64,000 nucleotides of DNA. Source: Neopusillimonas aromaticivorans. GTDB lineage: Bacteria > Pseudomonadota > Gammaproteobacteria > Burkholderiales > Burkholderiaceae_B. Shown here piece after piece: positions 48,178-58,832 of this stretch (the first letter of the stretch is position 1; each line of letters opens with the position of its first letter). The stretch lies in the NCBI RefSeq assembly GCF_030344915.1, contig NZ_CP128233.1, forward strand, positions 1,984,001 to 2,048,000, in the 5' to 3' direction. The notes under the pieces are model-generated. The model saw only the letters and a program-made list of their open reading frames with translations. It did not search any database and was not told the DNA's origin. A program made the position numbers and the translations under genes.

Positions 48178-48269
48178 TTTGGATTATGCGCTCGCAGTAA
48201 GGAAAAGCCGATGCAGCCGAATTACTGCAAGTCTGAAATAAATCAACGTCAAGAGATTTACCGGTTATA

Positions 48270-48385
48270 TAGTTTAATCTTGAAGTTTTCTATTAGGGTT
48301 ATTCCAGTGTCCCGGGTATTGTGCATTGCCGCATAAAAAAGCATTGCGTCGTGTTTTTTTGTGTATATAGTTTAAACCTAAACTA
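48270..48385. promoter_or_regulatory. Two MarR-type operator sites in the divergent gap
   Basis: TAGTTTA-AACC-TAAACTA at 48368-48385 is a perfect 7-bp inverted repeat with 4-base spacer. A second copy, TAGTTTA-ATCT-TGAAGTT at 48270-48286, keeps the left half and part of the right. Both are preceded by TATA. One site sits about 65 bp upstream of the first catabolic gene, the other about 95 bp upstream of the marR start. Confidence 0.65.
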
Positions 48386-48448
48386 AATAGGTAGGCGCGT
48401 ACCTCTTGCCAATCGCGCTCAAATTTCAAAAACTCTCGGAGAACGCTC

Positions 48449-50787
48449 ATGAATATCGTATGTATTGGTGGAGGTCCCGCCGGCCTGTACTTTGGTTTGC
48501 TCATGAAGCTCAGCGACCCAAGCCACGAAGTAACTGTCATCGAGCGCAATCGACCGTATGACACGTTTGGCTGGGGCGTTGTGTTTTCAGACGCAACCCT
48601 TGAAAACCTGAAAGAAGCTGATCCCGTCTCGGCCGAGCGCATCGCACATGCCTTCAACCACTGGGACGATATTGATGTCTTGTACAAAGGCGCCAGCATT
48701 CGTAGCTCAGGCCACGGCTTTATCGGTATTGGCCGCAAGAAGCTGCTGAACATCCTGCAAGACCGTTGTAAAGAGCTCAACGTCAATCTGGTCTTCGAAG
48801 AAGAAGTAACCGATGACCAGGAAGTCGCCGTCAAGTACAAGGCTGACCTCGTGATTGCCTCCGACGGTTTGAACAGCCGCGTACGTACCCGTTACGCCGA
48901 CACCTTCCAGCCTGACATTGATACCCGCAAGTGCCGTTTCGTATGGCTGGGCACCAAGAAAACATTTGACGCGTTCACTTTCGCGTTCGTCAAGACCGAG
49001 CATGGCTGGTTCCAGGCGCACGCTTACCAGTTCGAGCCTGGCACATCCACCTTCATCGTTGAAACCCCCGATGAAACCTGGCAAGCCCATGGTATCGACA
49101 AGATGAGTCAGGAAGAAGGGATTGCCTTCTGTGAAAAAATCTTTGCTGAATACCTCGATGGCAATGCGCTGATCAGCAATGCATCGCACTTGCGTGGTTC
49201 TGCCATCTGGATTCGCTTCCCCGCGTCATCTGCAAGAAGTGGGTGCACAATCAGCAATTGTCCGATGGCCGTACCGTGCCCATTGTTCTCATGGGTGACG
49301 CTGTACACACGGCCCACTACTCGATTGGTTCGGGTACCAAACTGGCGCTCGAAGACGCGATCGAACTGCACCGCTGCCTTATCGCCAAAAACCTCAACCT
49401 GGTTGAAGGGCTCGATCACTATGAGGCCGTTCGCAGTGTTGAAGTGCTCAAAATTCAAAATGCCGCACGTAACTCGACCGAATGGTTCGAAAACGTTGCG
49501 CGTTACGAAAACTTCGAGCCCGAGCAGTTTGCTTATTCCTTGCTGACCCGTTCACAGCGTATTTCCCACGAAAACCTGCGCGTGCGCGATAGGAAGTGGA
49601 TTGAAAACTTCGAGCGCTGGATGGCGAAGAAAACAGGTGCAGTTACTGAAGGCGATCGTCCCGTTCCTCCCATGTTCACGCCCTTCAAACTGCGCGATAT
49701 CCAGTTGAAAAATCGTGTTGTCATGTCGCCGATGGCCATGTATTCGTGCAAAGACGGGATGCCTGGCGATTTCCACATGGTTCACCTGGGCTCGCGTGCC
49801 ATGGGTGGTGCCGGTCTGATCATGGTTGAAATGACTTCGCCGTCGCCCGAAGGTCGTATTACGCCGGCGTGCCCTGGTTTGTGGAACGACGAACAAGCCC
49901 AGGGCTTCAAGCGCATCACTGATTTTGTTCATCAGAACACCGATGCCAAGATTGGTATCCAGCTTGGTCACGCCGGTCGCAAGGCATCCACCAAAGTCAG
50001 CTGGGAAGGCACGGATATGCCGCTCGACGAAGGTAACTGGCCCATCATCTCGGCATCGCCGATTCCCTACATTGAAGGGGTGTCACAGACACCTCAGGAA
50101 ATGACTCGTGCGCAAATGGATGAGGTCCGCGATCAATTTGTTGCATCGACACGTCGCGCCGCCGCAGCAGGCTTTGACTGGCTTGAACTGCACTGCGCAC
50201 ACGGCTACCTGTTGTCCAGCTTCATTTCGCCGCTCACCAACGTCCGTGCCGACGAATACGGTGGTTCGCTCGAGAACCGTATGCGTTATCCGCTGGAAGT
50301 ATTCAAGGCAATGCGCGCGGAATGGCCTGCCAACCTGCCGATGACGGTTCGTATTTCGGCGCACGACTGGGCTGAAGGCGGCATCACTGATGACGATGCA
50401 GTTGAAATCGCGAAGATGTTCAAGGCGGCTGGTGTCGATCTGGTTGATTGCTCGTCGGGTCAGGTTGTACGCCACGAAAAACCGGTCTACGGTCGTATGT
50501 ACCAGACTCCGTTTGCCGACCGCGTCCGCAACGAAGCCGGTATCGCCACGACCGCTGTTGGTGCCATTTTCGAAGCCGACCACGTCAACAGCATTATTGC
50601 CTCGGGTCGTGCCGACCTGTGCGCGGTAGGTCGTCCGCACCTGGCTGATGCAGCCTGGACGCTGCGTGAAGCCGCGAACATTGGCTTTACCGATATCGCC
50701 TGGCCCAAGCAGTATTTCCCGGCCAAGCGTCAGCTCGAAACCAATATCGAACGTGCGGCTGCCTACGCTCAGCCGGTTGGTAAATGA
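48449..50787 (+). CDS. abmA: 2-aminobenzoyl-CoA monooxygenase/reductase, FAD monooxygenase-OYE fusion (one frameshift)
   Basis: ~779 residues after repair. The N-terminal half is a flavin monooxygenase (VCIGGGPAGLYFGLLMKL, VFSDATLENLKEAD, LMGDAVHTAHYSIGSGTKLA); the C-terminal half from ~residue 405 is an old-yellow-enzyme domain (MFTPFKLRDIQLKNRVVMSPM, QLGHAGRKAST, HCAHGYLLSSFISPLTN). This fusion is the hallmark of anthraniloyl-CoA monooxygenase/reductase, which hydroxylates and then reduces the ring. Databases often label it salicylyl-CoA 5-hydroxylase. Break near 49217: one C lost, restoring IRFPRVICKKWVHNQQL. First gene of the operon; the ligase and RidA genes support the anthranilate reading. 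Confidence 0.9.
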
Positions 50788-51571
50788 CCATGGCTGCGGC
50801 GCAAGCGCCGCGTCATGCACTGGTTACCGGCGCCTCCCGGGGCATTGGTTTGATGGTGGCTGAACGCCTGCTGCGCCAAGGCTGTAACGTTACCCTGATG
50901 GGGCGGGGCGAAGCCTCGCTTGCCCGTGCGCAGCAGCAACTGGCTGCGCTGGGCGAGGTCGCTTGGGTCTCTGCCGACATCACCGATGCGGCAGAGGTCA
51001 AGGCCGCATTCGTCCGGGCCCGCGAAACGTTTGGTCCGGTTCATATTCTGGTGAATAATGCCGGTCAGGCGGTCAGCGAGCGCTTCGACCGTCTCGATGA
51101 GGCAGGCTGGGATCGCATGCTGGCCGTCAACCTTACGGGTACGTTTCATTGCATTCAGGCGGCATTGCCCGACATGCTGGCTGCCAAATGGGGCCGTGTC
51201 GTGAATGTGGCCAGTACCGCAGGTTTGCAGGGCTATGCCTATGTCAGTGCCTACTGCGCCGCCAAGCACGGTGTCGTGGGGCTGACCCGTTCCTGGCCCT
51301 TGAAGTCGCCAGGAAGGGCATTACCGTTAATGCGGTGTGCCCAGGCTATACCGAAACCGATCTGGTGCGGGAAGCGCTCGACAACATCATGCAAAAAACC
51401 GGGATGTCCCTTGAGGAGGCCAAGGCCAAGCTGGCTGAAGGCAATCCGCAAGGGCGTCTGGTCCAACCCGAAGAAGTCGCCGATGCCGTGGCCTGGCTGT
51501 GCACGCCAGGTGCCGGGGCCGTCAACGGACAATCGATCCCCGTCGACGGGGGCGAAGTTATGGTGGGCTGA
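50784..51571 (+). CDS. Short-chain dehydrogenase/reductase of the 2-aminobenzoyl-CoA pathway (one frameshift)
   Basis: ~262-residue SDR. NAD(P) loop VTGASRGIGLMVAERLL; LVNNAGQAVSERF; catalytic VNVASTAGLQGYAYVSAYCAAKHG (Ser, Tyr-x3-Lys); C-terminal VDGGEVMVG. Break near 51290: one C lost, restoring GLTRSLALEVARKGITVNAV. ATG 50784 overlaps the previous stop (ATGA); ATG 50790 is an alternative. Probably a 3-hydroxyacyl-CoA dehydrogenase acting on the hydroxylated, ring-reduced intermediate (inference from context). Confidence 0.85.
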
Positions 51572-51595
51572 TCAGGCCCACCTCAAGGAGTACAC

Positions 51596-52443
51596 ATGAC
51601 TACTGAACACACGATGGCCCATCACACCGGGCCTATGGCTGGATACGAAGCACGCAATTTCCTGTGGGAAGTTTCTGCTGATGGCAAGGTTGCGACCATT
51701 ACGCTGAACCGCGCCGAGCGCAAGAATCCCTGACTTTCGAGTCGTATGCCGAGTTGCGTGACCTGTTCCGCAAGCTGTCCTACGCCAGCGATATCAAAAC
51801 TGTTGTCGTTACCGGTGCGGGTGGTAATTTCTGCTCGGGCGGTGATGTCCATGAAATCATCGGTCCGCTCACCAAAATGACCATGCCCCAGTTGCTCGAG
51901 TTCACTTGTATGACCGGTGACCTGGTCAAGGCCATGCGCAACTGCCCGCAGCCGATCATTGCTGCGGTTGACGGTGTCTGCGCCGGGGCCGGCGCGGTTG
52001 TTGCGATGGCGTCAGACATGCGTCTGGCGTCCGAACAAACCAAAACCGCTTTCCTGTTCACCCGGGTGGGTCTGGCCGGAGCCGATATGGGTTCGTGCGC
52101 AATTTTGCCGCGTATCATTGGGCAGGGTCGTGCATCCGAATTGCTGTACACCGGCCGTTCCATGTCCGCCCAGGAAGGTCTGAACTGGGGCTTTTTCAAC
52201 GCCCTGCATCCGTCCGAGTCTTTGATCGAAGCGGCACAGAAGCTGGCTCAACAACTGGCGAACGGTCCGACTTTTGCGCATGCCATGACCAAAAAGGCGC
52301 TGCATCAAGAGTGGTCCATGGGTGTTGATGAGGCCATCGAGGCCGAGGCGCAAGCCCAGGCCATTTGCATGCAGACCAAAGACTTCCACCGTGCTTACCA
52401 CGCTTTTGTTGCCAAGCAAAAGCCAGTTTTCGAAGGTGATTGA
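51596..52443 (+). CDS. Enoyl-CoA hydratase/isomerase family protein (one frameshift)
   Basis: ~282-residue crotonase-fold enzyme. SADGKVATITLNRAERKNPL, then VVTGAGGNFCSGGDVHEI (oxyanion hole), VDGVCAGAGAVVAMASDMRLA, FTRVGLAGADMGSCAILPRII (catalytic region with Asp rather than the usual Glu pair). Break near 51731: one C lost, restoring ERKNPLTFESYAELRD. Preceded by AAGGAG. In this cluster it may hydrate or open the ring (crotonase-type ring hydrolase), as in related CoA-dependent aromatic pathways. The exact reaction is not provable from the sequence. Confidence 0.85.
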
Positions 52444-53614
52444 ATGACCGACACGACATGGCTTGATTGGCCGTTTTTCGACGAACGCCACCCCGACTTT
52501 GCCCGTGCACTTGATGCGTGGTGTGAAGCGAATTTGTCTCATATCGACCATAGCGATACCGATCAGGCCTGTCGTGATCTGGTGCGCGCCCTGGGCGATG
52601 CCGGCTTTCTGCAGGTGGTTGTCCCGTCCGGCCCCAACGGGCAGTGGGGCGGTCGCTGGCCTGAAATTGATTCGCGTGCGGTCTGTATCGCGCGTGAAAC
52701 GCTGGCGCGTCACGAAGGCCTTGCCGACTTTGCCTTTGCCATGCAGGGGTTGGGTAGCGGTGCCATTTCGATCGCCGGCAGCGATGCATTGCGCCTGAAG
52801 TATTTGCCGCGCGTTGCCAGGGTGATGCCATTGCGGCCTTCGCCTTGTCCGAACCCAATGCGGGTTCGGATGTCGCAGCCATGTCGTGCGAGGCTACCCT
52901 TGACGGTGATCACTACGTCATCAATGGCGAGAAAACCTGGATTTCCAACGGCGGCATCGCTGATTTTTACTGTGTGTTCGTCCGTACGGGCGAAGCACCG
53001 GGCGCACGCGGCATATCGGCTTTTGTGGTTGATGCCGACACGCCGGGTTTGACGGTGCCCGAACGTATTGACGTCATTGCCCCGCACCCTTGGCGCGCCT
53101 GAAATTTGAAAACTGCCGCATCCCGGTGTCGCAGCGTCTGGGCGATGCGGGCCAGGGCTTCAAGATCGCCATGATGACACTGGATATCTTCCGGGCCTCG
53201 GTAGCGGCTGCCGCTTTGGGCTTTGCCCGCCGCGCCATTCAGGAAGGGGTTTCCCGCGCCAAGTCGCGTCAGATGTTTGGCGGGGCGCTGGCCGATCTTC
53301 AACTGACCCAGGCCGCCTTGGGTGACATGGCCACCGACATTGATGCGTCGGCCTTGCTGACCTACCGCGCGGCATGGATGCGGGATGTCCGCAAGCAGCG
53401 TACAACGCGTGAAGCCGCCATGGCCAAAATGACGGCCACTGAGTCGGCGCAGCGTGTCATTGACCGTGCGCTGCAAATGTTCGGCGGGTTGGGCGTTGTG
53501 TCCGGTGAACCCGTCGAAAAGCTGTACCGTGAAATACGCGCGTTGCGAATTTATGAGGGGGCAACAGAAGTACAAAAGCTCATCATCGCACGCGAATTGC
53601 TGAAAAATAGTTAA
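52444..53614 (+). CDS. Acyl-CoA dehydrogenase (two frameshifts)
   Basis: ~390-residue FAD acyl-CoA dehydrogenase. N-terminal helices to LRLKYLPRVA; GDAIAAFALSEPNAGSDVAAM and NGEKTWISNGGIADFY (FAD/substrate region); C-terminal QMFGGLGVVSGEPVEKLYREI and RIYEGATEVQKLIIARELL. Breaks near 52821 (G run short by one, ARGDAIAAF) and 53088 (C run short, PHPLARLKFEN). ATG directly follows the previous TGA. The family base would lie in the YREIRALRIYEGATE region. Likely a beta-oxidation step for the opened-ring dicarboxyl-CoA or a glutaryl-CoA-like intermediate. Confidence 0.87.
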
Positions 53615-53624
53615 GGAGACAACC

Positions 53625-55276
53625 TTGGAACGTTCTGCTCACACCGATACCTTTGCCCGCGACAACCTGCCGCCACTTGATCAGTGGCCCGAGTTGCTGC
53701 TCGAGGGCAACCCCGATGTCGCCTATCCGGCGCGGTTGAATTGTGCGGCAGAGCTGGTTGACCGCCATGTTGATGAGGGGCATGGAGACCGCGTGGCCTT
53801 GCGCTGGCCCGAGGGGATCAGGACAAGGCGCTGACCTACGCCGAGCTCAAGCGTCTGACCAACCAGATTGCTCAGGTCCTGACGGAAGACATGGGTCTGG
53901 TGCCAGGTAATCGTGTGCTGTTGCGCGGCCCAAACAATGCCATGATGGCGGCCAGCTGGCTGGCCGTGGTCAAGGCCGGCCTTATTGCCGTGCCAACCAT
54001 GCCATTGCTGCGCGCGTCTGAAATCAAGCCGATTGTTGAAAAGGCTGAACTTGATGCGGTTTTGTGCGACAAGCGTCTGGCGGATGAAATCGAACATTGT
54101 CTCGATGCCTCGCACCCGGCGTATTGTCCGGCGCTTAAACATGTGCGCTATTTTTGCGATAACGGCCCTGATGGGCTTGAGACGGTTGCGGCAGCCAAAT
54201 CGGGCGACTTTACTGTTTGCGACACTGCTGTCGATGATGTCTGCCTGATCGCCTTTACCAGTGGCACTACCGGCAAGCCCAAGGGCTGCATGCACTTTCA
54301 TCGCGATGTGCTGGCCATGTGTGATACCTTTTCGCGCCACACGCTTAAAACCTCGCCAGACGACATCATCACCGGTACACCTCCGCTGGCATTCACCTTT
54401 GGCTTGGGGGCATGCTCTGCTTCCCGCTGCGTGTGGGGGCGTCTACCGTGCTGATCGAACGCCTGACGCCGGACGAGCTTTTGTCGATGGTCGACCGCTT
54501 TGGTGTCACGATGACGTTCACGGCCCCCACGTTTTATCGGCAAATGGCTGCTTTGGCCAAAAATTACAGTCTCAAGTCACTGGTTAAAACCGTGTCGGCC
54601 GGCGAAGCCTTGCCCGACACGACCCGCCAGCTCTGGAAAGAGGCCACCGGCATCGAAATGATTGACGGTATCGGTGGTACCGAAATGATCCACGTGTTTG
54701 TGTCCAGCCCCCGAATCGGTGCGTCGTGGCGCCATCGGCAAGGTGGTGCCAGGCTACATCGCTCAAGTAGTTGACGAGGATTTCAACCCGGTCGCTCCAG
54801 GCGTTGTCGGCCGTCTTGCGGTCAAAGGACCGACCGGTTGCCGTTATCTGGCTGATGACCGCCAACAGGTTTATGTCCAGAATGGCTGGAACCTGCCCGG
54901 CGACACATTCAAGTTTGATGAGGATGGCTACCTGTATTACCAGGCTCGTAACGATGACATGATCATCTCGGCCGGCTACAACATTGCCGGCCCCGAGGTT
55001 GAAGAGTCGCTGATGACGCATCCGGCGGTTGCGGAATGCGGGGTTGTGGGCCAGCCTGACGCCGAGCGGGGCAATATCGTCAAAGCCTATGTCGTGCTCA
55101 AACCCGGTTTTTCCGCAGACGCCGCCATGGTCAAGACCTTGCAAGAGCACGTCAAGGCGACCATTGCACCTTACAAATACCCACGCTCCATTGAGTTCGT
55201 CAGTTCGTTGCCCCGCACCGAGACTGGCAAGCTGCAGCGCTTTGTGCTGCGCCAGAAAGCACAGAAAAACGTCTGA
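53625..55276 (+). CDS. abmG: 2-aminobenzoate-CoA ligase / benzoate-CoA ligase family (three frameshifts)
   Basis: Adenylate-forming ligase, ~550 residues after repair, activating the aromatic acid with ATP and CoA. Motifs: LIAFTSGTTGKPKGCMHFH (P-loop), YLYYQARNDDMIISAGYNI (hinge and adenylation motif), and RTETGKLQRFVLR with the catalytic Lys. Breaks near 53818 (lost G), 54412 (lost G, FGLGGMLCFPLR) and 54714 (net +1 or -2 in a C run). TTG start behind AAGGAG. The family signature is that of benzoate/2-aminobenzoate-CoA ligases; specificity is inferred from abmA in the same operon. Confidence 0.87.
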
Positions 55277-55315
55277 GCTGTTTTTTGATTTTTATTTGAT
55301 TTACACGAGGCAATC

Positions 55316-55725
55316 ATGAAAATTCTGCAACCCCCACCTGGACCGAACCCCGAGGCTACGCCAACGGTACCATGGCCGAAATGCAAGTCGGCAGCCGATT
55401 GATTTTTGTTGGGGGCCAGATCGGCTGGAATGCCCAGCAGCAGTTTGAAACCGACAACCTGGCTGAACAGGTTGGCCAGGCACTGCAGAACATTGTCGAT
55501 GTTCTGAAAGAAGGTGGCGCCGGTCCCGAGCACATTACGCGCATGACCTGGTATGTTGTCGACAAGCAAGAGTACAACGCCCAGTTGCGTGAAATCGGCC
55601 AGCAGTATCGCGCCATTATTGGCCGCAATTTTCCGGCCATGACGGCGGTTGAAGTCGCTGCGCTGATCGAAGACCGCGCCCGCGTCGAAATCGAAGTCAC
55701 TGCTGTAGTACCGCCTGCAGCCTGA
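55316..55725 (+). CDS. RidA/YjgF family enamine/imine deaminase (one frameshift)
   Basis: ~136-residue RidA-fold protein. EPRGYANGTMAEMQVGSRL, IFVGGQIGWNAQQQFETDN, LAEQVGQALQNIVDVLKEGG, ITRMTWYVVDKQEY and MTAVEVAALIEDRARVEIEV. The conserved Arg that binds substrate carboxylate lies in EDRARVEIE. Break near 55338: one C lost, restoring MKILQPPTWTEPRGYANG. The pathway yields 2-amino-5-oxo-cyclohexene-carboxyl-CoA, an enamine, so RidA fits as a deaminase or imine hydrolase. Last gene of the operon. Confidence 0.85.
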
Positions 55726-55751
55726 TTTTTTGCTGAACGGTAAATCCAGAA

Positions 55752-55777
55752 AAACGCCCCGCAACTGCGGGGCGTTT
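55752..55777. terminator. Bidirectional terminator between the abm operon and hemL
   Basis: AAACGCCCCGCA (55752-55763) and TGCGGGGCGTTT (55766-55777), separated by AC, form a 10-12-bp stem with T on both sides, between convergent genes. Confidence 0.85.
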
Positions 55778-55790
55778 CTGCTTTCGTCGG

Positions 55791-57067
55791 TCAGAGCCTG
55801 GAGAAGACCTCTTCGGCAATGTCCAGCGTGCGTTGAATGACGGCGTCATCGTGGGTGGCGGAAACAAAACCCGCCTCGAACGCCGATGGTGCAAAGTAAA
55901 TGCCCTTGATCAGCATGGCGTGGAAAAACTTCTTGAACAGCTCAATATCGCATTCAGAAACTTCCGCGAATGTGGTGGGGATGCGTTCGCGGAAGTACAG
56001 CCCGAACATGCCGCCGATATAGTCGGTACTGAACGGGATGCCGGCGTTTTCGGCGCGTTCGGCCAGGCCGTCGGCCAGCTTGCCTGTTTGTGTTTCGAGG
56101 CGGTCATAAAAACCAGGCTCGGCCAGCAGCTTCAGGGTGACCAGACCGGCGGCGACGGCAACCGGGTTGCCCGACAGTGTGCCGGCCTGATAGACGGGGC
56201 CCAGGGGGCGACATGTTCCATAATATCGGCGCGACCACCAAATGCACCGACCGGCATGCCGCCGCCGATGACTTTGGCCAGGGTGGTGATGTCGGGCGTT
56301 ACACCGGTCAGGCCTTGCACGCCTTGTGGGCCCACCCGGAAGCCGGTCATGACTTCGTCAAAAACCAGCAAGGCCCCGTGTTTTGTACACAAATGGCGCA
56401 AGGTTTCGAGGAAGCCCGGTTGTGGGCGGATCAGGTTCATGTTGCCGGCAATCGGCTCAACGATGATGCAGGCAATTTCGTCGCCATGGGTTGCGAAGGC
56501 GGCTTCAACGGCTTCAATGTTGTTGAAATCAAGTACCAGGGTGTGCTGGATGAATTCGGCCGGTACGCCCGCTGATGTGGGGTGGCCGAACGTGAGCATG
56601 CCTGAACCGGCCTTGACCAGCAGGCTGTCGGCATGGCCGTGATAGCAACCTTCAAATTTGATGATCTTGGGCCGTTTGGTGTAGCCCCGTGCCAGCCGGA
56701 TGGCGCTCATGGTGGCTTCGGTACCCGAGCTGACCAGACGGACTTTTTCCATGGACGGCAGCCGCGCGGCAATCGCTTCGGCGATTTCGATTTCTGCTTC
56801 TGTCGGCGCCCCGAATGACAAGCCGTTGACGGCAGCTTCCTGAACGGCCCTGATCACTTCGGGGTGGGCGTGACCTAGAATGGCCGGGCCCCATGAGCCG
56901 ACATAGTCGGTGTACTGTGTGCCTTGGGCATCCCAGACATAAGGACCTTGGGCGCGCTGGATGAATCGCGGTACGCCGCCAACCGAGCGAAAAGCACGAA
57001 CGGGTGAATTAACCCCGCCGGGTATGGTGCGGCAGGCACGTTCAAAAAGTTCAGTGTTACGAGGCAT
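55791..57067 (-). CDS. hemL: Glutamate-1-semialdehyde 2,1-aminomutase HemL (one frameshift)
   Basis: PLP enzyme making 5-aminolevulinate in the C5 tetrapyrrole pathway. MPRNTELFERACRTIPGGVNS, DYVGSWGPAILGHAHP, VRLVSSGTEATMSAIRLARGYT, FDEVMTGFR, and the PLP lysine in LAKVIGGGMPVGAFGG. Break near 56210: C run short by one, restoring EHVAPLGPVYQAGTLSGNP. Repaired length ~425 residues. Normally essential, again pointing to a sequence error. Followed (minus strand) by the terminator shared with the abm operon. Confidence 0.95.
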
Positions 57068-57102
57068 GATGATCTTTCTTCAGAAAACGAAATGGAAACG
57101 GA

Positions 57103-57746
57103 TCAGAACAGGGCTGTGAACCGGGCCGCTGTGCTGCGGATGTCCGGCGTGTCAAACAGACCGCCAATGACGGCCAGGCTGTCAGCCCCGGCGTGTACCA
57201 CTTGTGCAGCATTGTCTGTGGTAATGCCGCCGATGGCGACCAGGGCGACCGGCTTTGCGGCGTGTTTCTTGCTTAATGGTTTTGCCTGGACAAAAAGATC
57301 CAGAGGCGCGCGCACGGCCTCTGGTTTGACCGTTGAGGCAAAGACGGCACCGAAGGCCACATAGTCGGCGCCGTCGCGTATGGCTTTTTCGGCGCGCTCA
57401 AGTTCGTTGTAGCAGGAACGACCGATGATTTTCCCGGCACCCAGAACGGCCCGTGCAGCACCGATGTCACCATCATCTTTGCCCAGGTGGACACCATCGG
57501 CCTGTACGGCCTGGGCCAGCGCGACATCGTCGTTGACAATGAAGGCGACCCCCAGTGTGCGGCACAGCCGTGCGATATGGCGTGCCTGCTGCAAAGAGTC
57601 GGCCGGTGCCAGTTTTTTTGACGCCATTGCAATACACGCATGCCGCCAAGAGCGGCCTGTTCTATCGTGTTGGCCAGCGCGGAAAAATCCGTGGTTTGCG
57701 GCGTGATGCCATACAAGCCACTGGGCAGTTGCGAGGAGTGCGTCAT
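57103..57746 (-). CDS. thiE: Thiamine-phosphate synthase ThiE (one frameshift)
   Basis: Joins HMP-PP and thiazole phosphate to thiamine phosphate. TIM-barrel motifs: LYGITPQT, VLQWRQKKLAPAD, FIVNDDVALAQAVQADGVHLGKDD, IIGRSCYNELERAEKA, YVAFGAVFASTVKPEA, VALVAIGGITTDNAAQVVHAGAD. Break near 57625: A run short by one, restoring WRQKKLAPADSL. Repaired length ~214 residues. The ATG overlaps the thiD2 stop (ATGA), so the two are coupled. Lies 36 bp upstream of hemL on the same strand. Confidence 0.93.
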
Positions 57747-58541
57747 GATGGTGTGCGGTTGAAGATCGAGGCGCCCATGCCCGGACGAAAAATACGTGTA
57801 CCAAGCTGGCTGGCCTGTTCGACCGCACGCTCTGCCGCCACGGCGGCTTCCGTACCTTTGGCCAGTTCAACGGCAAGCGCGCAAATCAGGGGGCCGTCAT
57901 GGTTGAATACCCGGATGGCAGGGGCTGCCGGGGCCAATGGAACATTTGCTTGTCGGGGCCGCGCAGTACGTGAGCCCATTGCCCGGGGCGAATTTGTGCA
58001 TTGGTTGTCATGACCCATTGTGCCCCGAAGTTCAGCAGGGCGGTCGCCGGGTGTGTCGGTGCCCCGCCCGGAACAAGCCCTTCGGTTTGCCAATGGGCCA
58101 GCAGGCCATCGTCGATGACCACCACATCGGTTTGGGGCAGCAGCAGCTCAAACAACGATGAGACAACCTCTTCGAGGTTATGGTCGTCGTCGCTGAAGGC
58201 CCGTGACGGCGCCGCCAGATGCAGCAACAGCGGGACATCGCTGTAATCGGCGGCGATTTGCGCCACGGTGCGCACGGCGTCAGCGCTGTAGAACGGGCCG
58301 GCCTTGATGGCACCCACCGGCATGTCTTCGAGCAGGCATCGGGCCTGATCGTCGATTAGTTCAGGGGCGATATCGTGGACATCTTCAATGGCGGCGGTAT
58401 CCTGAACGTGCAGAGAGGTGACGCTGCTGATGGTGTGTGCGCCGAGCGTCGCACAGGTGACCGCGTCGGCTGGCAAGCCGCCGGAACCGCTGGGATCAAA
58501 GGGCCCGATAACAAGGACGATGGGGGTGACGCTACGTGCAC
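57743..58541 (-). CDS. ThiD2-type hydroxymethylpyrimidine kinase (two frameshifts)
   Basis: Phosphomethylpyrimidine kinase of the Burkholderiales ThiD2 group, ~266 residues after repair. VLVIGPFDPSGSGGLPADAVT (substrate loop), SVTSLHVQDTAAIEDV, DDQARCLLEDMPVGAIKAG, ALLNFGAQWVMTT, FNHDGPLICALAVELAKG. Breaks near 58525 (C run short) and 57930 (C run short, restoring HWPPAAPAIRVFN). With the first repaired, GTG 58541 is the start (VHVASPPIVLVIG). Normal ThiD also exists at 84-949, so this paralogue is probably specialised or redundant. Coupled to thiE. Confidence 0.85.
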
Positions 58542-58648
58542 TGACTCAAACCCGGTTACTATTGGGATTCATGGAATTGACCCCATTCTATAGGATACCT
58601 GCCTGCCCTACCGGTCAGGCTTTCAAAATTTTCAGCGAGTAACAAGCA

Positions 58649-58813
58649 ATGCGTACATGGATGTGTCTTATCTGTGGTTGGATTTATGATGAAGAAGCCG
58701 GTTTGCCCGACGAGGGCATTGCACCGGGTACGCGATGGGAAGACGTGCCGCCCAACTGGGTCTGCCCTGAATGCGGCGCGCGCAAAGAAGATTTCGAAAT
58801 GATGGAAGTGTAA
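58649..58813 (+). CDS. Rubredoxin
   Basis: 54-residue iron-only electron carrier: MRTWMCLICGWIYDEEAGL, then GTRWEDVPPNWVCPECGARKEDFEM. The four Cys (CLIC and CPEC) coordinate one Fe. The D-x-P-x-x-W-x-C-P-x-C-G-x-x-K pattern is diagnostic. Intact, with AACAAG upstream. It lies 19 bp before algH in the same direction. The redox partner is unknown; in this order rubredoxin commonly sits beside thiD2 or algH. Confidence 0.93.
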   Translation: MRTWMCLICGWIYDEEAGLPDEGIAPGTRWEDVPPNWVCPECGARKEDFEMMEV

Positions 58814-58832
58814 TCACCTTAAGGGGCGAGTC

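Noticed and set aside
48449..50787. Salicylyl-CoA 5-hydroxylase as the primary name for the FAD-monooxygenase/OYE fusion
   Set aside because: The fusion with an OYE domain, the benzoate/2-aminobenzoate-type ligase and the RidA gene fit 2-aminobenzoyl-CoA monooxygenase/reductase better; gentisate dioxygenase lies 20 kb away and is not in the operon.
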